Shown: positions 11,238 to 22,738, counted from the first letter of the stretch. The stretch is 64,000 nt of DNA from Mastigias papua (GCA_964019165.1 OZ025279.1:3923602-3987601), one strand, 5' to 3'. Made by a program: numbers and translations. Notes: generated by a model not told the origin, from the sequence alone.

Positions 11238-11594
11238 AATTTGCTCCTAACCGGTTTGCATTCGATGTTTCGTACCATTTCATACAGATCATTCTCGAAT
11301 TGATTTAAATGCTAAAATACTATGATTATTCACTAAAGAATATACCGATACCATCAAAGAACAGTTATTTCATGACTATGCTGGAAAAGGTTGAAAGTTT
11401 TATCCGAAGAATAAGATGGAAAGCATACTTTTTTGAAAAGGGCCCTGCAAGCGAAGGCAGATCGTGTGATGATGCTAGAATTTTCGGTTTCAAATCAAGC
11501 AGCACACCACCTCAAATGAGCATTTAAATCAATTCGAGAATGATCTGTATGAAATGGTACGAAACATCGAATGCAAACCGGTTAGGAGCAAATT
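11238..11594. repeat. 74-bp perfect inverted repeat at PLE 5' end
   Basis: The segment 11521-11594, which covers the start of the PLE protein, is repeated exactly in inverted orientation at 11238-11311 with 209 bp between. A second, 5'-terminal PLE fragment therefore lies head-to-head with the main copy. Inverted and tandem arrangements of this kind are known for Penelope elements. Confidence 0.85.
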
Positions 11595-11922
11595 CCTAAC
11601 GAGACTCGATAAAGACTTACGTGACATTCGATCTTCAACGAACGTATTTGTCTTTGCTGATAAAACTAGGAACGTGTACGAACTATCGAAAGACGCGCAC
11701 AACAGGTTACTGTCAAACAACATCACAAAGACATACCGCAAATGTTGCAGTACTACCAAGCGCGACATTGACGAAGAAGCGAGGGAATTATCCAAACACT
11801 TAGACCTGGACAAAGGAATGGAGCAATATGCTGAAAGAAACGCTTTCATTACGCTGAAGGACCACAAAGACAATTTCACTTGCAATTTACCATGCAGGAT
11901 TATCAATCCATCAAAAAAGTGA
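11554..11922 (+). pseudogene. PLE N-terminal region, frame-shifted
   Basis: 122 codons with blocks such as FVFADKTRNVYEL and YAERNAFITLKDHK, seen upstream of the RT core in PLE-type proteins, ending in CRIINPSK. The frame then closes at a TGA caused by one extra A in the A-run at 11914-11919. In the next frame the protein continues as SEMGRVAKTYLDKIVQDI towards FDIAEFYPS, the RT catalytic-D block. The start shared with the inverted copy supports this ATG. Confidence 0.75.
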
Positions 11923-12241
11923 AATGGGGCGAGTAGCAAAAACATACTTAGATAAAATCGTACAAGACATCACAACCATTACCAATGCCAACCAGTGGAG
12001 AAACACTTCAAGCGTCATACAATGGTTCAATTCCATAAAATACAAAAGAAAATCATGATTCATAAAATTCGACATTGCTGAATTCTACCCGTCCATTTCC
12101 GAAGACTTACTCAATAACTCACTTAATTACGCAAGCGGGTTTACTACCATCCCTGACAAAGCGATTACCATCATTAAGCATGCAAGAAAGTCTCTTCTCT
12201 TCGACGGTAATGATACATGGATCAAGAATCAAAACAACCCC

Positions 12242-13309
12242 ATGTTTGACGTGTCAATGGGATCCTATGATGGCGCAGAGGTATGTGAACTTGTGGGGCT
12301 GTACTTACTGGACCGACTGTCATCATTAATATCCAGAGACCAGATAGGACTATATAGAGACGACGGACTGGCTGTAGTATATCAACCCAGCGGACCTAAG
12401 TTAGACCGGTTGAGGAAGGACATAATATCACTATTTAAGAGTGAAGGCCTATCAATAACCATTGACACAAACCTGACAGAAACTGATTTTTTGGATGTGT
12501 CTCTAAACCTTACAAACGGATCATATTCTCCCTACAGAAAACCTGACAACTACCCATCGTATATCAATGTCAACTCAAACCACCCCTCATCAATAATAAA
12601 GGAGCTTCATAATAAAAAAGCTTCAAACATGGTTAACAAACGGCTGCAGGAGTTATCATCCAGCAAAAATGAATTTAAAAGTGCTAAAGGTATTTATGAT
12701 TCTGCGCTGAAGAGCAGCGGATATAGCCATAACCTCTCGTATGAAAAGGAGCACAACACCAACCAAAGCACACAGCAAAAAAGGAAAGTCATCTGGTTCA
12801 ATCCCCCTTTCAATAAGAGTGTGAAAACTAGAATTGACAAAGTCTTCCTCCGCCTAGTAAAACAGCACTTCCCCAGACATTATAAATTCCACAAGATCTT
12901 CAACCTAAGCACAATAAAAGTAAGTTACAGCTGCACCACGAATATGATAAACAACACCAAAAAACACAACTCCCAAATACTGCAAAGTGACATAAAGAAA
13001 GATTGTCCAAAATGCAACTGCAGGAATAAGACCAACTGCCCACTTAATGGAGACTGTCAAGAGAAGTGGCGAGTATACAAAGCAGTTGTAACAACAGAAA
13101 GTGACAGACATGTGTATTATGGTCAGTGCGAAGGTAACTTCAAAACGCGATACAACAATCACACCAAGTCTTTCAGGCACCGAAAATGCGTAAACGAGAC
13201 TGAACTGTCTAAACATGTGTGGATGCTAAAGGATTGCAACAAAGATTACAAAATAAATTGGCACAAAGTTGCAAGGGCTCCCCCCTATAAAAGTGGCTCA
13301 AGAAGATGA
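12242..13309 (+). CDS. PLE reverse transcriptase C-half plus GIY-YIG endonuclease
   Basis: 355 codons from an internal ATG; the true frame extends upstream through FDIAEFYPS (near 12070) to the TGA at 12056. The catalytic RT motif is YRDD (residues 38-41), a variant seen in some PLE lineages. It is followed by a thumb-like region, a Cys cluster (CPKCNC and CPLNGDC, about 255-273) and a GIY-YIG nuclease region in which YKAVV...YYGQCEGNFKTRYNNH is visible (about 278-305). The frame stops at TGA 13307-13309, but downstream it continues in phase (CLTEQ..LLNKW..LKCRHRNKY) to a TAG at 13450, so the TGA appears to replace a Cys codon. It copies element RNA; the nuclease nicks the target. Confidence 0.85.
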   Translation: MFDVSMGSYDGAEVCELVGLYLLDRLSSLISRDQIGLYRDDGLAVVYQPSGPKLDRLRKDIISLFKSEGLSITIDTNLTETDFLDVSLNLTNGSYSPYRKPDNYPSYINVNSNHPSSIIKELHNKKASNMVNKRLQELSSSKNEFKSAKGIYDSALKSSGYSHNLSYEKEHNTNQSTQQKRKVIWFNPPFNKSVKTRIDKVFLRLVKQHFPRHYKFHKIFNLSTIKVSYSCTTNMINNTKKHNSQILQSDIKKDCPKCNCRNKTNCPLNGDCQEKWRVYKAVVTTESDRHVYYGQCEGNFKTRYNNHTKSFRHRKCVNETELSKHVWMLKDCNKDYKINWHKVARAPPYKSGSRR

Positions 13310-13493
13310 GCACTTTGTTTGACAGAACAATCCGTAATTATAAGAGCTAGCCCAAGGGGTCTACTAAACAAATGGACAGAACATATATTGAAATGTCGCC
13401 ATAGAAACAAATACTTATTATGTAATCTTCCATTCCCCAGCGTAGATTAGGTAAAGTTAAATAACGATGCATAACGAACTTCATGTTAGTAGC

Positions 13494-13514
13494 CTGATGA
13501 GTGGAAACACGAAA
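13494..13514 (+). ncRNA. Hammerhead-ribozyme-like core in PLE 3' region
   Basis: CTGATGA (13494-13500) is followed by a 3-bp stem GTG/CAC with a GAAA loop, then GAAA (13511-13514). These are the two conserved core boxes and stem II of a hammerhead. PLEs are known to carry hammerhead motifs. I could not find a convincing cleavage strand with complete stems I and III, so activity is uncertain. Confidence 0.4.
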
Positions 13515-13624
13515 TTTTAAGTACCTACATTGTGGATTTGAATTGTATACTCTATCCTCTATCACATCGCTCTACGCTAGTATTGAGCACTATCTACAAA
13601 CCTTTGAACGTGACTATACTTACA

Positions 13625-13626
13625 CT

Positions 13627-13718
<92 letters not shown>
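13625..13718. repeat. (TA)n microsatellite
   Basis: An almost uninterrupted TA dinucleotide tract directly after the PLE 3' region. ORFs called in it encode only Tyr-Ile repeats and are artefacts. Confidence 0.95.
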
Positions 13719-13721
<3 letters not shown>

Positions 13722-13800
13722 CCTCAAGAAAAAATTCCAACTTTTAAAACGTTTCGGCACAAGCTTTCATCAGTTAGGTTGGAAGTTTTTCTTGAGGGTC
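13719..13800 (-). repeat. Palindromic PLE terminal segment with hammerhead-like boxes
   Basis: Arms 13719-13741 and 13778-13800 are inverted repeats with 22 of 23 positions matching. On the minus strand the loop reads CTGATGA (13767-13773), an 11-base segment, then GAAA (13752-13755), as in a hammerhead with a long stem I. The stem II remnant (AGC/GCC) has one mismatch. It lies between two (TA)n tracts. Confidence 0.5.
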
Positions 13801-13843
13801 TGTTTATGTCTTTAAAAATTTCTTTATGATTGGAGCTATTTGA

Positions 13844-14020
<177 letters not shown>

Positions 14021-14054
14021 AGACACTCAAGAAAAAATTACAACTTCTAAAACG

Positions 14055-14076
14055 TTTCGGCACAAGCCTTGATCAG
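14055..14076 (-). ncRNA. Hammerhead-like motif, degenerate
   Basis: On the minus strand: CTGATCA (14070-14076), one base away from CTGATGA; a perfect GGC/GCC stem with a TTGT loop; then GAAA (14055-14058). It is probably a mutated PLE hammerhead, since the core G is changed. Confidence 0.35.
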
Positions 14077-14521
14077 TTCTAACATTCCCGGTATATACAG
14101 CGCATATATAACGATAAAAACAAAGGAACAATATCTAATTAACTTACAACAATAACACACTTTACACAATGAAACAGGACTTACAACGGATAGCACTTGA
14201 AATTGATTGGAAGGGAAATTATATTTAGCATAAGAGAAAAGGGTGGTGGAGAAGGTGATGCCTACCGTCCCAGCATGGTGGAAAGAAAGCCATGCGAGAA
14301 CAGAGTGGGTGTGAAGTAACATAAAATGAAAAGGAAACCCAATATGACCTAGAGAGGACGATATTGAGAGGAGGGAGATATCGTAAGACAAGGTGCGACA
14401 TAAACAATATAATAGACAAGCATAACTAAATGAAAGTAGAAACCATGACATAAAATAAGAAGAGGAGGATAAATAGTGAATACATACAGAATAAACCAGC
14501 CAACTCAAATAAATAATAATC

Positions 14522-14803
14522 CTATGCGTCTACTTCCTTAAAATAAAGACCCCAGGGTGTGAAAGTGTCCAGCTCATGTTGCCAGAAACTTTCACGTGTC
14601 CTATCCCTCGCAAGTAGTTTATCACTTACAATAACACGAATGTCTTCCACGAACCCATGATGTCCTTCCTCAGAAAAATGTCTGGACAAGTCCATCTGGG
14701 GAACTGAAGACCCAGACCTAAACCTACGATAACACGCCTTATAATTATTAAACCTAAGCCTACAAGGCGTGTTAGTGCTACCCACATACTGAACACCACA
14801 CAC
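14522..14803 (-). pseudogene. PLE GIY-YIG endonuclease C-terminus
   Basis: 93 codons open to a stop. The start corresponds to the GIY-YIG core (CGVQYVGST, then LRFNNYK with the conserved Arg-Asn), followed by HFSEEGHHG and a C-terminal WQHELDTF. PLE ORFs end in this way. The N-terminal half and RT are absent, cut off by a (GATATA)n tract, so it is a 5'-truncated insertion. The frame upstream (LKDLIV) joins it, so the called Met is not a real start. Confidence 0.75.
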
Positions 14804-14817
14804 AATAAGGTCCTTAA

Positions 14818-14870
14818 GGTATATATATAGATATAGATATAGATATAGATATAGATATATCTATATATAC
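14818..14870. repeat. (GATATA)n microsatellite
   Basis: Five or so tandem ATAGAT/GATATA units at the 5' break of the PLE fragment. Confidence 0.85.
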
Positions 14871-14940
14871 AATCAGTAGCTAGCGAGTAACCAGGATTTC
14901 TCCTTTGTCGGTGCAAACAGAAAGGTTGATATAATGCTCA

Positions 14941-14941
<1 letters not shown>

Positions 14942-14982
<41 letters not shown>
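14942..14982. repeat. (TA)n tract, left part of a split microsatellite
   Basis: A TA tract ending exactly where the MITE at 14983 begins. The tract resumes at 15781 on the other side of the MITE. Confidence 0.95.
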
Positions 14983-16205
<1,223 letters not shown>

Positions 16206-16207
16206 AC

Positions 16208-18270
16208 TTGGAAATCGCAATTCAGCAGGAGAAAGACTGACTGAGTTTTGTGCGGCAAATAATTTCTTTATAACAAATATTTTCTTCCAACAACCAAGAC
16301 GCAGACAGGATACATGGGTATCACCAAATGGAAAGTATAGAAATCAAATAGATTATATACTGTGTAGCAAAAGATGGAGAAGCGCAGTACAGGTAGCAAA
16401 AACCCAGTCTTGCGCAGATTGCGGAACTGATCATCAGCTATTGGTCTCAAAAATCCGGATAAAGCTTACAACGAAAGCCAATAATTCTAAAGTGCCAGCG
16501 CGATTTAATGTAGAATATATTACCAAAGACTTTTCAGTATAAATAAAAAATAGGTTTGAAGGCTTAGTTGATTGTGAGAAATGTCCAGATGAGTTATAGG
16601 AAGATGTTACAGGTAGAGTTGAGGAGGCTGCTAATAAACATCTGATAAAGCGTAAGCCCTTTAAGAGAGCAAAATGGCTGTCAGAAGAGACCATGAATAT
16701 AGCGGAGAAGCGAAGGCTAGCAATGGGAGAGGGTAACCATGATAGAATCAAAGAACTAAAGGCATCATTTCAATGAGAAGCTAGAAGAGATAAAGAAAAA
16801 TTTTACAATAATCAATGCAATATGATAGAAGAGAGTAGTAGCAAAGGGAAAACAAGTGACCGTTTACGACAATTAGAGATATAACAGGAACATTTACTTC
16901 TAGGATAGGAATAGTTAAGAACAAGCAGGGCAAAGATTTGAGTAAAGGAGATGAAGTTAAAGCAAGGTGGAAGGAATACACTGAGGATCTATATAGGCGT
17001 GATACAACAAAATTTGAAGAGTTTCTAACAAGAGACTTTACAAGAGAACCATCAATATCTGAAAGTGAAGTAATCAGGGCAATGAAAGAAGTTGCTAATG
17101 GAAAAGCCACTGGCATAGATAATATCCCAATAGAACTGTTTAAGGCAGGAGGGAATGAGGCAATAGCAATGATAACAAAGATTTGTAACAGAATATGCGA
17201 AACTACTGAATGGCCAAGACCATGGAAGCAATCAATATATATTCCAATGCCAAAAAAGGGGATTCACGTGCATGTGAAAACAATAGAACCATTTCTCCTA
17301 TTGTGTATGCTAGCAAAGTATTTCTAAAAGTAATACAAAAAACGTCTAGAACAATACTTAGAGCGTGAAGTATCTGACGAACACAGTGCATTCAGGAAAA
17401 ACAGAGGAACAAGAGATCAAATATCAAATATGAGGAGATTAATGGAAACAACCAGAGAATATCAAAGGAAAGTTTACATGTGTTTCATTGACTATAGTAA
17501 AGCATATGATTGCGTAGACCACCAAGCCCTTCTGACTTGCTTAAGGGACATGGGCATTCCAGAGCACATGATAGTTCTGCTACGCGGATTGAATGATGAT
17601 TAAGAGGCAACTGTACGAACCATCTTCGGAAATACAGAATGGATTAAGATCAGCAAAGGTAAGCAGATGACACCACGCTACTAGATGAAACAGAAGAAGG
17701 TCTCAAAATGATGCTAAACAGGGTAAAAGAGGAAAGTGAGAAATCTGGTCTTCGACTGAACGCAAAGAAGACGAAGGTAATCGTCACGTTAGGTGAATAG
17801 GAAGACTTTACCACTGCGGACGAAACATTTGAAGTAGTAGTCAGTTTTACCTTCCAAGGCGCAAAAATTGACAGGGATGGAGGTTGCACGTCAGAGATTG
17901 CTAGGAAGATTACCATGGGGAAGCAGCAATGACTGGCCTATATAGAGTCATGAAAGACAGAGCGGTATCAGTACTCACGAAGGTGCGGCTAGCGAAAGCT
18001 TTAGTTTTTCCTGTAGTGATGTATGGTTGTGAGAGCTGGACAATTAGGAAAAGCGAGAGAAGGAAAATTGATGCTTTTGAATTATGGTGCTGGCGCAGAT
18101 CGCTGAGAATACCTTGGACGGAAAGAAGAACGAATACGTCTATTTCAGATGAAACAAGGCCAGAAACGTCTCTAGAAGGCATGATTATCAAACGAGCTCT
18201 GAACTTCTTTGGGCATGCTATGCGAGCTACAATCACTGCCAAAAGTCTTGGAACACTTGCATTACTTTTT
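16208..18270 (+). pseudogene. RTE-like LINE, endonuclease end plus RT, decayed
   Basis: Relics in order: endonuclease C-terminus (ERLTEFCAANNFF.., NGKYRNQIDYILCSKRW, then DHQLL; 16208-16460); linker; RT start (ATGIDNIPIELFKAGG near 17110); FIDYSKAYDCVDH (near 17490); ADDTTLLDETEEGL (near 17665); and the C-terminal block MYGCESWTIRK..KIDAFELWCWRR..FFGHAMR (17940-18235). The sequence passes directly from KISKG to ADDTTLL near 17658, so about 60 codons including the PQG-type block and the Tyr of YADD are deleted. Several stops (for example 17309-17330 and 17600) also break it. The clade comes from the style of the endonuclease and C-terminal blocks. Confidence 0.82.
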
Positions 18271-18288
18271 GACTCGTAGAGCAATCTC

Positions 18289-18415
18289 CCCCTCTCCCCC
18301 CTCAGAACAATGTTGAATTAATCAGGAGTTACTCGCAGCAGACACGTCAATTTGCTCTCAAATAGCACTCTAGCAAATAAGCTTTTACCTCAACATTGTT
18401 TTAAGGGGGGAGGGG
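18289..18415. mobile_element. Mini-MITE of about 127 bp
   Basis: Inverted ends: CCCCTCTCCCCCCTCAGAAC and AATGTTGA (18289-18316), against TCAACATTGTTTTAAGGGGGGAGGG (18390-18415, given as arms with a small indel). Non-coding; it lies at the 3' end of the RTE-like LINE. Confidence 0.5.
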
Positions 18416-18530
18416 ATCAGTAGCTGTCAAATTTGACCGGAAATTCACTATTGTCAAATAAACTTCATTGTTCAATAGGTGTTCCAAGGACATTTGGCAG
18501 AGAATGTCTGACACAAATATGGTTGTAAAG

Positions 18531-19212
18531 TCGCTCTTACACGGTCAGATTTTGTCGAATTCGATTATCGAATTCGACAAAATCTGACCGTGTAAATGAA
18601 AAAATCGAATGTCGAAAGTCACCATCAAACTGTCGAATTCGATTTTTTAAGAATCGAACATGTTCTATTCCATTCGACAAATCGAACGGTAAATGAATGA
18701 AATTTTTTGCTCGCCCACGCTTCCGCGTCACCTGTATCATGAAATTCCGCACTGTATCACGAATCAGTGTGGCCTAAGTGCAATAAAATGAAGAAATAGA
18801 ACTATTCATTGCTTAATATGAAAGAGAAAAGGGCTCAATAAAAGAGAAACTTTCATCGAAAGTTTCAGGATTTTTCGTGTGGCCTTTTTCTTCGGCGAAG
18901 CACAACTCCTTCAAAAGAGTATCGTAGGCCCCAAATAGAGGACGCTGCATTACCCATTCTTTCGTCAATTTTGTGCATTTTCCGCTCGTATCTTTGTCTT
19001 TTAAAATCAATACTATTAATATCGCAACTGAGGCAACCTGGTCTTCTGTGTATGTTACAAAACAACAATTTAGCTCTTTTAAATTTGATTAATGCTGATT
19101 ATGATTCGATAAAATCTGACCGTCTAAAATGGGCTTTCGATTCGACAAATCTGAAGAAAGGCAAGATTCGACAAATCGCATTCGACAAAATCTGACCGTG
19201 TAAAAGCGGCTT
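18531..19212. mobile_element. MITE with ACACGGTCAGATTTTGTCG ends
   Basis: Inverted ends of about 37 bp: AAG(T/C)CGCT(C/T)TTACACGG then TCAGATTTTGTCGAAT. The interior is rich in TCGAAT/ATTCGA motifs and has further internal copies of the end sequence near 19100-19170. ORFs inside it have no domain. The target duplication is unclear (TAA on the left, TTA on the right), so the superfamily is undetermined. Confidence 0.65.
18537..18595. repeat. Perfect 59-bp palindrome
   Basis: Two perfect 29-bp arms around a single central T at 18566. Each arm is the MITE terminal sequence (starting TTACACGGTCAG), so two element ends meet head-to-head. Such a sequence can extrude a cruciform or form a hairpin RNA. 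Confidence 0.9.
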
Positions 19213-21140
19213 AAGGGGAATTACAGGATGGAAAAAATATGTACCATAGGTTTTTCCGTGGTCCTGATTTCAATGGTTTTGTTGCCAACTCCATATCTGT
19301 AATGGTTTAGGAGGTAGACATAGTGATATGCATCAATTTTGTGCTGTTTCTACCATGCCAGAAAGACTATCCGAATCTGAAGGCACATGAGTTCATACTT
19401 CAAGTTAATAAGCAAAACTGTGTTTTTTTCCACTGAGAATAAAGTTGCTGTCTGAATTGTAGGCTAGTAAATGGACAGTTCACGTAAGGCATAACTGTCG
19501 TTTGCGCGATAGCTTATTACTTATACGATCCAAATGGCAAAGTCTCAACTCGCTTATTTCTTGTATGACATAGACAACAAAGATGTCGGAAGAGTTTATC
19601 TAATTACTTATAGCAACACAACCATTTAGATATTTCTGCTCAAGCAGTTTGATCTGGAGTCTATATATTGCATTAGCTACATCCTCTGCTTACAAAAGTA
19701 ACAAGTAACGCTGTGTCGTCAAATCGAACAAAGGCAATCAAGTTCTGTAATATGCTCACCTGTTTAGAATATGGCGACCAATAAAAAGAAAAACAGCGCA
19801 TTATGTTCAGATGTAAAGGCAGGAGCTAAGAGAGTAGGTTTTGCCTTTAAAAGAAGGTCCTGTTATTGGAGAATAGACCCAGTGGAGTTGGATTAGCAGA
19901 TGCCCCCTTCAGGTGCTGGTGTTAGGCCTTGGCAAGGGTACTAATATTTGCTACACCGGCCCTGTACACACTCCTGATACACAGCTAAAACGCCCGGCAT
20001 ACAGTTGTATTCACTTTATCAACATGTATACCAAATCACTCCCTTGTATTGCTATGGGCTGCAGAAATAACAGCTAATAGTTTGAAATGATTATGTGCTT
20101 GCCCGCTTGCTTCCGTGCTACAATAACGTATCGTAGCTTGCAGATAAAACTGTCAAATGCACTACAGCAGAAAACAAGTCAAAACAAAGATATTGAAGGT
20201 ACTCGCAGCGCACAAGTGTGTTGCTACAGTAAGATCACCGGTATCCCCTCTAAATTTCTGTAGGAGACGATCGGTTCGCTGACATTATCACTGTACGAAG
20301 GGCATCCTACTTTCTCACCACTCTTTCAATGTCTAAGACAAAGAATCTCTCTCACTATGTGCTTATTGTCCAGCTCTTTGTTGCAGCTGCCATACACGTC
20401 ACTTTTCGCAGTTCTTCCGTAATAGTGATGGCCCGCAGTGCTTGTGCAATGGTAGTGAAACACCGAATTTGGCCACGGTTTACCATTACATTTCCAGCTT
20501 GTGTGATTCAGTATTAGGCGATATCGAAGAAATAGCCGCAGTAAAAGTGGTACACGGATAAGTACATTTGTAGGAATACAGAAAAGTACATTGATATTAT
20601 CGAGAGGAGAGTAAAATCGAGGAAATTGTCACGGTTTACCATTTTACGCAGATAAACATGAATATAATTAGAGTCATTTCTTGAAAAATGGTAAACCGTG
20701 CAGTTTTTCTCCTTCTTCTCAAAAAGGATACATCAATTCTGCACATAACTTAATACAACAGTAGTACTTACTTGTGTACCACTTTATGCAAAATTGGGAA
20801 GTTATTAACTATTGTAGCAAGTTAAGGAAATCCAAATGCCCAGTACAAGGTTCCATTTGTTGGCTTTCAATGTTTCATGACTTAAGGCTTTCTTATCAAC
20901 CCCAGTCCATTAATTTTCAGATTTTAGGGTTTTATATCAGCAACAAAATATTGTAGTCAAATTTAACTTCAATTCTAAAATTCCTTAGCAAATAATGACT
21001 GTGTTATTTGGAAATCACACTCTGTCTAATAGGCAGCAGTGACTGGATGAATTAAGGCATTACAAAAGGAAAGAAGGAAGTAAATAGACTTGATTTCATT
21101 TCATAAAAAATGATCACAAATAATGATTAAAATAAAATTC
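19213..21140. other. Unassigned sequence with a small inverted repeat
   Basis: No gene is supported. CACGGTTTACCATT occurs near 20465 and at 20630-20645 (extended to 16 bp), and again inverted at 20685-20700, forming a 16-bp perfect inverted repeat with a 39-base loop. Confidence 0.4.
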
Positions 21141-21146
21141 TGTGAA

Positions 21147-22738
21147 TTACTCCTTTAGAACCTCCCAAAGCTCATGGAGGTAAATTCTTGAAGCAGCCAT
21201 TTGGACCTGGATTTGAGTGTAGTATTTATGATTTCCGTTCAAGGACGTAGTCATACTTTCATCTTTCTTTAAATATGGTAGCTTCACATCAGAATCCATA
21301 GGGCTACAATGACTAATTGATTGTGGGCATTTCACCTCCAAACAAGACTTCCCACAACAGTCACAACAGATGATCCGGTCAGGACTGCCTCCAGCAAATA
21401 GTATATCCCTGCACAGAAAGATGCTACATTCCTCAACTATGACATTCTAGTGGTTCTCTCTGTACAGGTCAACAAACATTTGAACAGCATTATTTTCCAT
21501 AGCTTGGCCATAACGTAGAGGAGGTAAAAGAGGGTTAACACTCTTTCTTCCAATGATCTAGTCAGTTAGGTTCTTAAAATAAGCCTCTTTATCTCTAGTT
21601 GCTTTTTTGAATGTGGTCATTCTTGCTTAACATCATGTGCTTTGGATGCACTTATCATATGTTGTCTAACAGAAAACCACAGAGGGTTCGCTGCTTGACC
21701 TCTTGTTTCCTCTTCACTGTCAGCTAGATTTGCTGGTAAAAACTCTAATTTGAGACAGAATTCATCTCGAGTTTCAGAGTAACAAAGGAATTCATTAATT
21801 GTATGGAGTTCTCTTGCTTTTGGCACATTCTCTACTGTACACACTTTAGGTTCAGCTGCAAAATTATGGACTAATCATCAGTGCAGACATTCCTAATGGC
21901 AGTTGACACTTCTAAAAAGCTCAGTTTTTCGGATATGTTAGCAGTTGGACCAAATCGCTTCTTTGGTGAACAGTTGAGCTCTGACTGCATTTTTGATTGT
22001 TTCCCAATTTTTTTCCTGCTCAACTTTAAATCTTTAACTTTGCTCATTCTAACAGATTTTTTATTTGGCAACCATTCACAAGCAGTTGTTGCACAAGATG
22101 GGCTAGTTAATCCCATTCTTACAGCGGCTTCCATTTTGAACACTGCAGCAGTCACATGATTGCAAGTTTGTCCAATGCCAGCCATACATGTGCAGCGTGA
22201 CTTCAAAATTGTCTCAGGCTTCTTTGCCAAGCACAAGCAAAGTATGTGTGGTGTATCATTTATCATCTGAGATTGTTTGCATGTAGACTTGAGAACACAT
22301 ACAGTATTTGATTCTGATACTGGATGGCAACTTGGCGGATTAAGCCAACCAGTTGAATAATAGCTATAGGCTTTGGACAGCTTGTAATCATGGAGGCCCT
22401 GGCTCTTCAACTCAATTGGGTAGAACGAAAAGAAGTTAAAAATAACAGGGTAGAGTCACAGGCCACAATTTCATACTTTCATCTTCAGGTACCCAACCAT
22501 TAGCGATAGCGAAGGGATCTGGAATACGTACACCTTCCACTAGCAGCTTGGGGTCATAATCCTCTGCTATTTCAGCTTGAACTTCTACAGCTGTTTTCAC
22601 TATTGGAACATCATTCTCAGCTGCTACAAATACTCGTGCAACAAGCTCTTCCTTTTTGCCACTCACCTTCAACCCGCGAAGGCAAACGAAATATTTGAGC
22701 TCTTCAACTCTCATCTTTGAAATAACATCTAGTTCCAT
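21147..22738 (-). pseudogene. SAP-SWIM-YqaJ nuclease-like gene, broken
   Basis: The minus-strand relic runs from ATG at 22738 (MELDVISKM). A SAP-like DNA-binding motif (VEELKYFVCLRGLKVSGKKE) is followed by VRIPDPFAIANGWVPEDES. After a one-base frame change near 22455 comes IFNFFSFYPIELKS, then a SWIM zinc finger (CTCMAGIGQTCNH, CxCx6CxH; near 22150-22205) and a basic linker with KKRFGP. After another break near 21850 comes a RGQAANPLWFSVRQHMISASKAH block (21640-21710). After a further shift near 21635 comes a YqaJ-type nuclease core: AGGSPDR, LEVKCPQS (the ExK pair) and YYTQIQVQMA (21180-21400). An in-frame stop near 21560 and another near 21455 also break it. Such proteins recur in invertebrate genomes and may be element-borne. 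The break at 21850 could hide an intron. Confidence 0.72.

Larger units (their letters stand above)
11521..13450 (+). mobile_element. Penelope-like element, nearly full-length, GIY-YIG type
   Basis: The coding relics run from the conserved start (ATG at 11554) through the N-terminal region, reverse transcriptase, Cys-rich linker and GIY-YIG endonuclease to a stop at 13448-13450, about 630 codons. Only three lesions interrupt it: a one-base insertion in an A-run at 11914-11919, a TGA at 12056-12058 and a TGA at 13307-13309. It is followed by a 3' region with a hammerhead-like motif and a (TA)n tract. Confidence 0.85.
14021..14820 (-). mobile_element. PLE 3' fragment (GIY-YIG tail) on minus strand
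   Basis: Minus-strand tail of a different PLE. It begins within a GIY-YIG coding frame near 14820, against a (GATATA)n tract, and runs into a 3' region containing ACACTCAAGAAAAAATTACAAC, similar to the arm at 13719. The 5' part is missing. Confidence 0.7.

Noticed and set aside
13491..13535. Complete, active hammerhead ribozyme
   Set aside because: Core boxes and stem II are visible, but stems I and III could not be paired convincingly, so only a hammerhead-like core is reported.
17929..18279. A stand-alone 116-aa gene
   Set aside because: It is the C-terminal part of the RTE-like LINE and lines up with the upstream relics.
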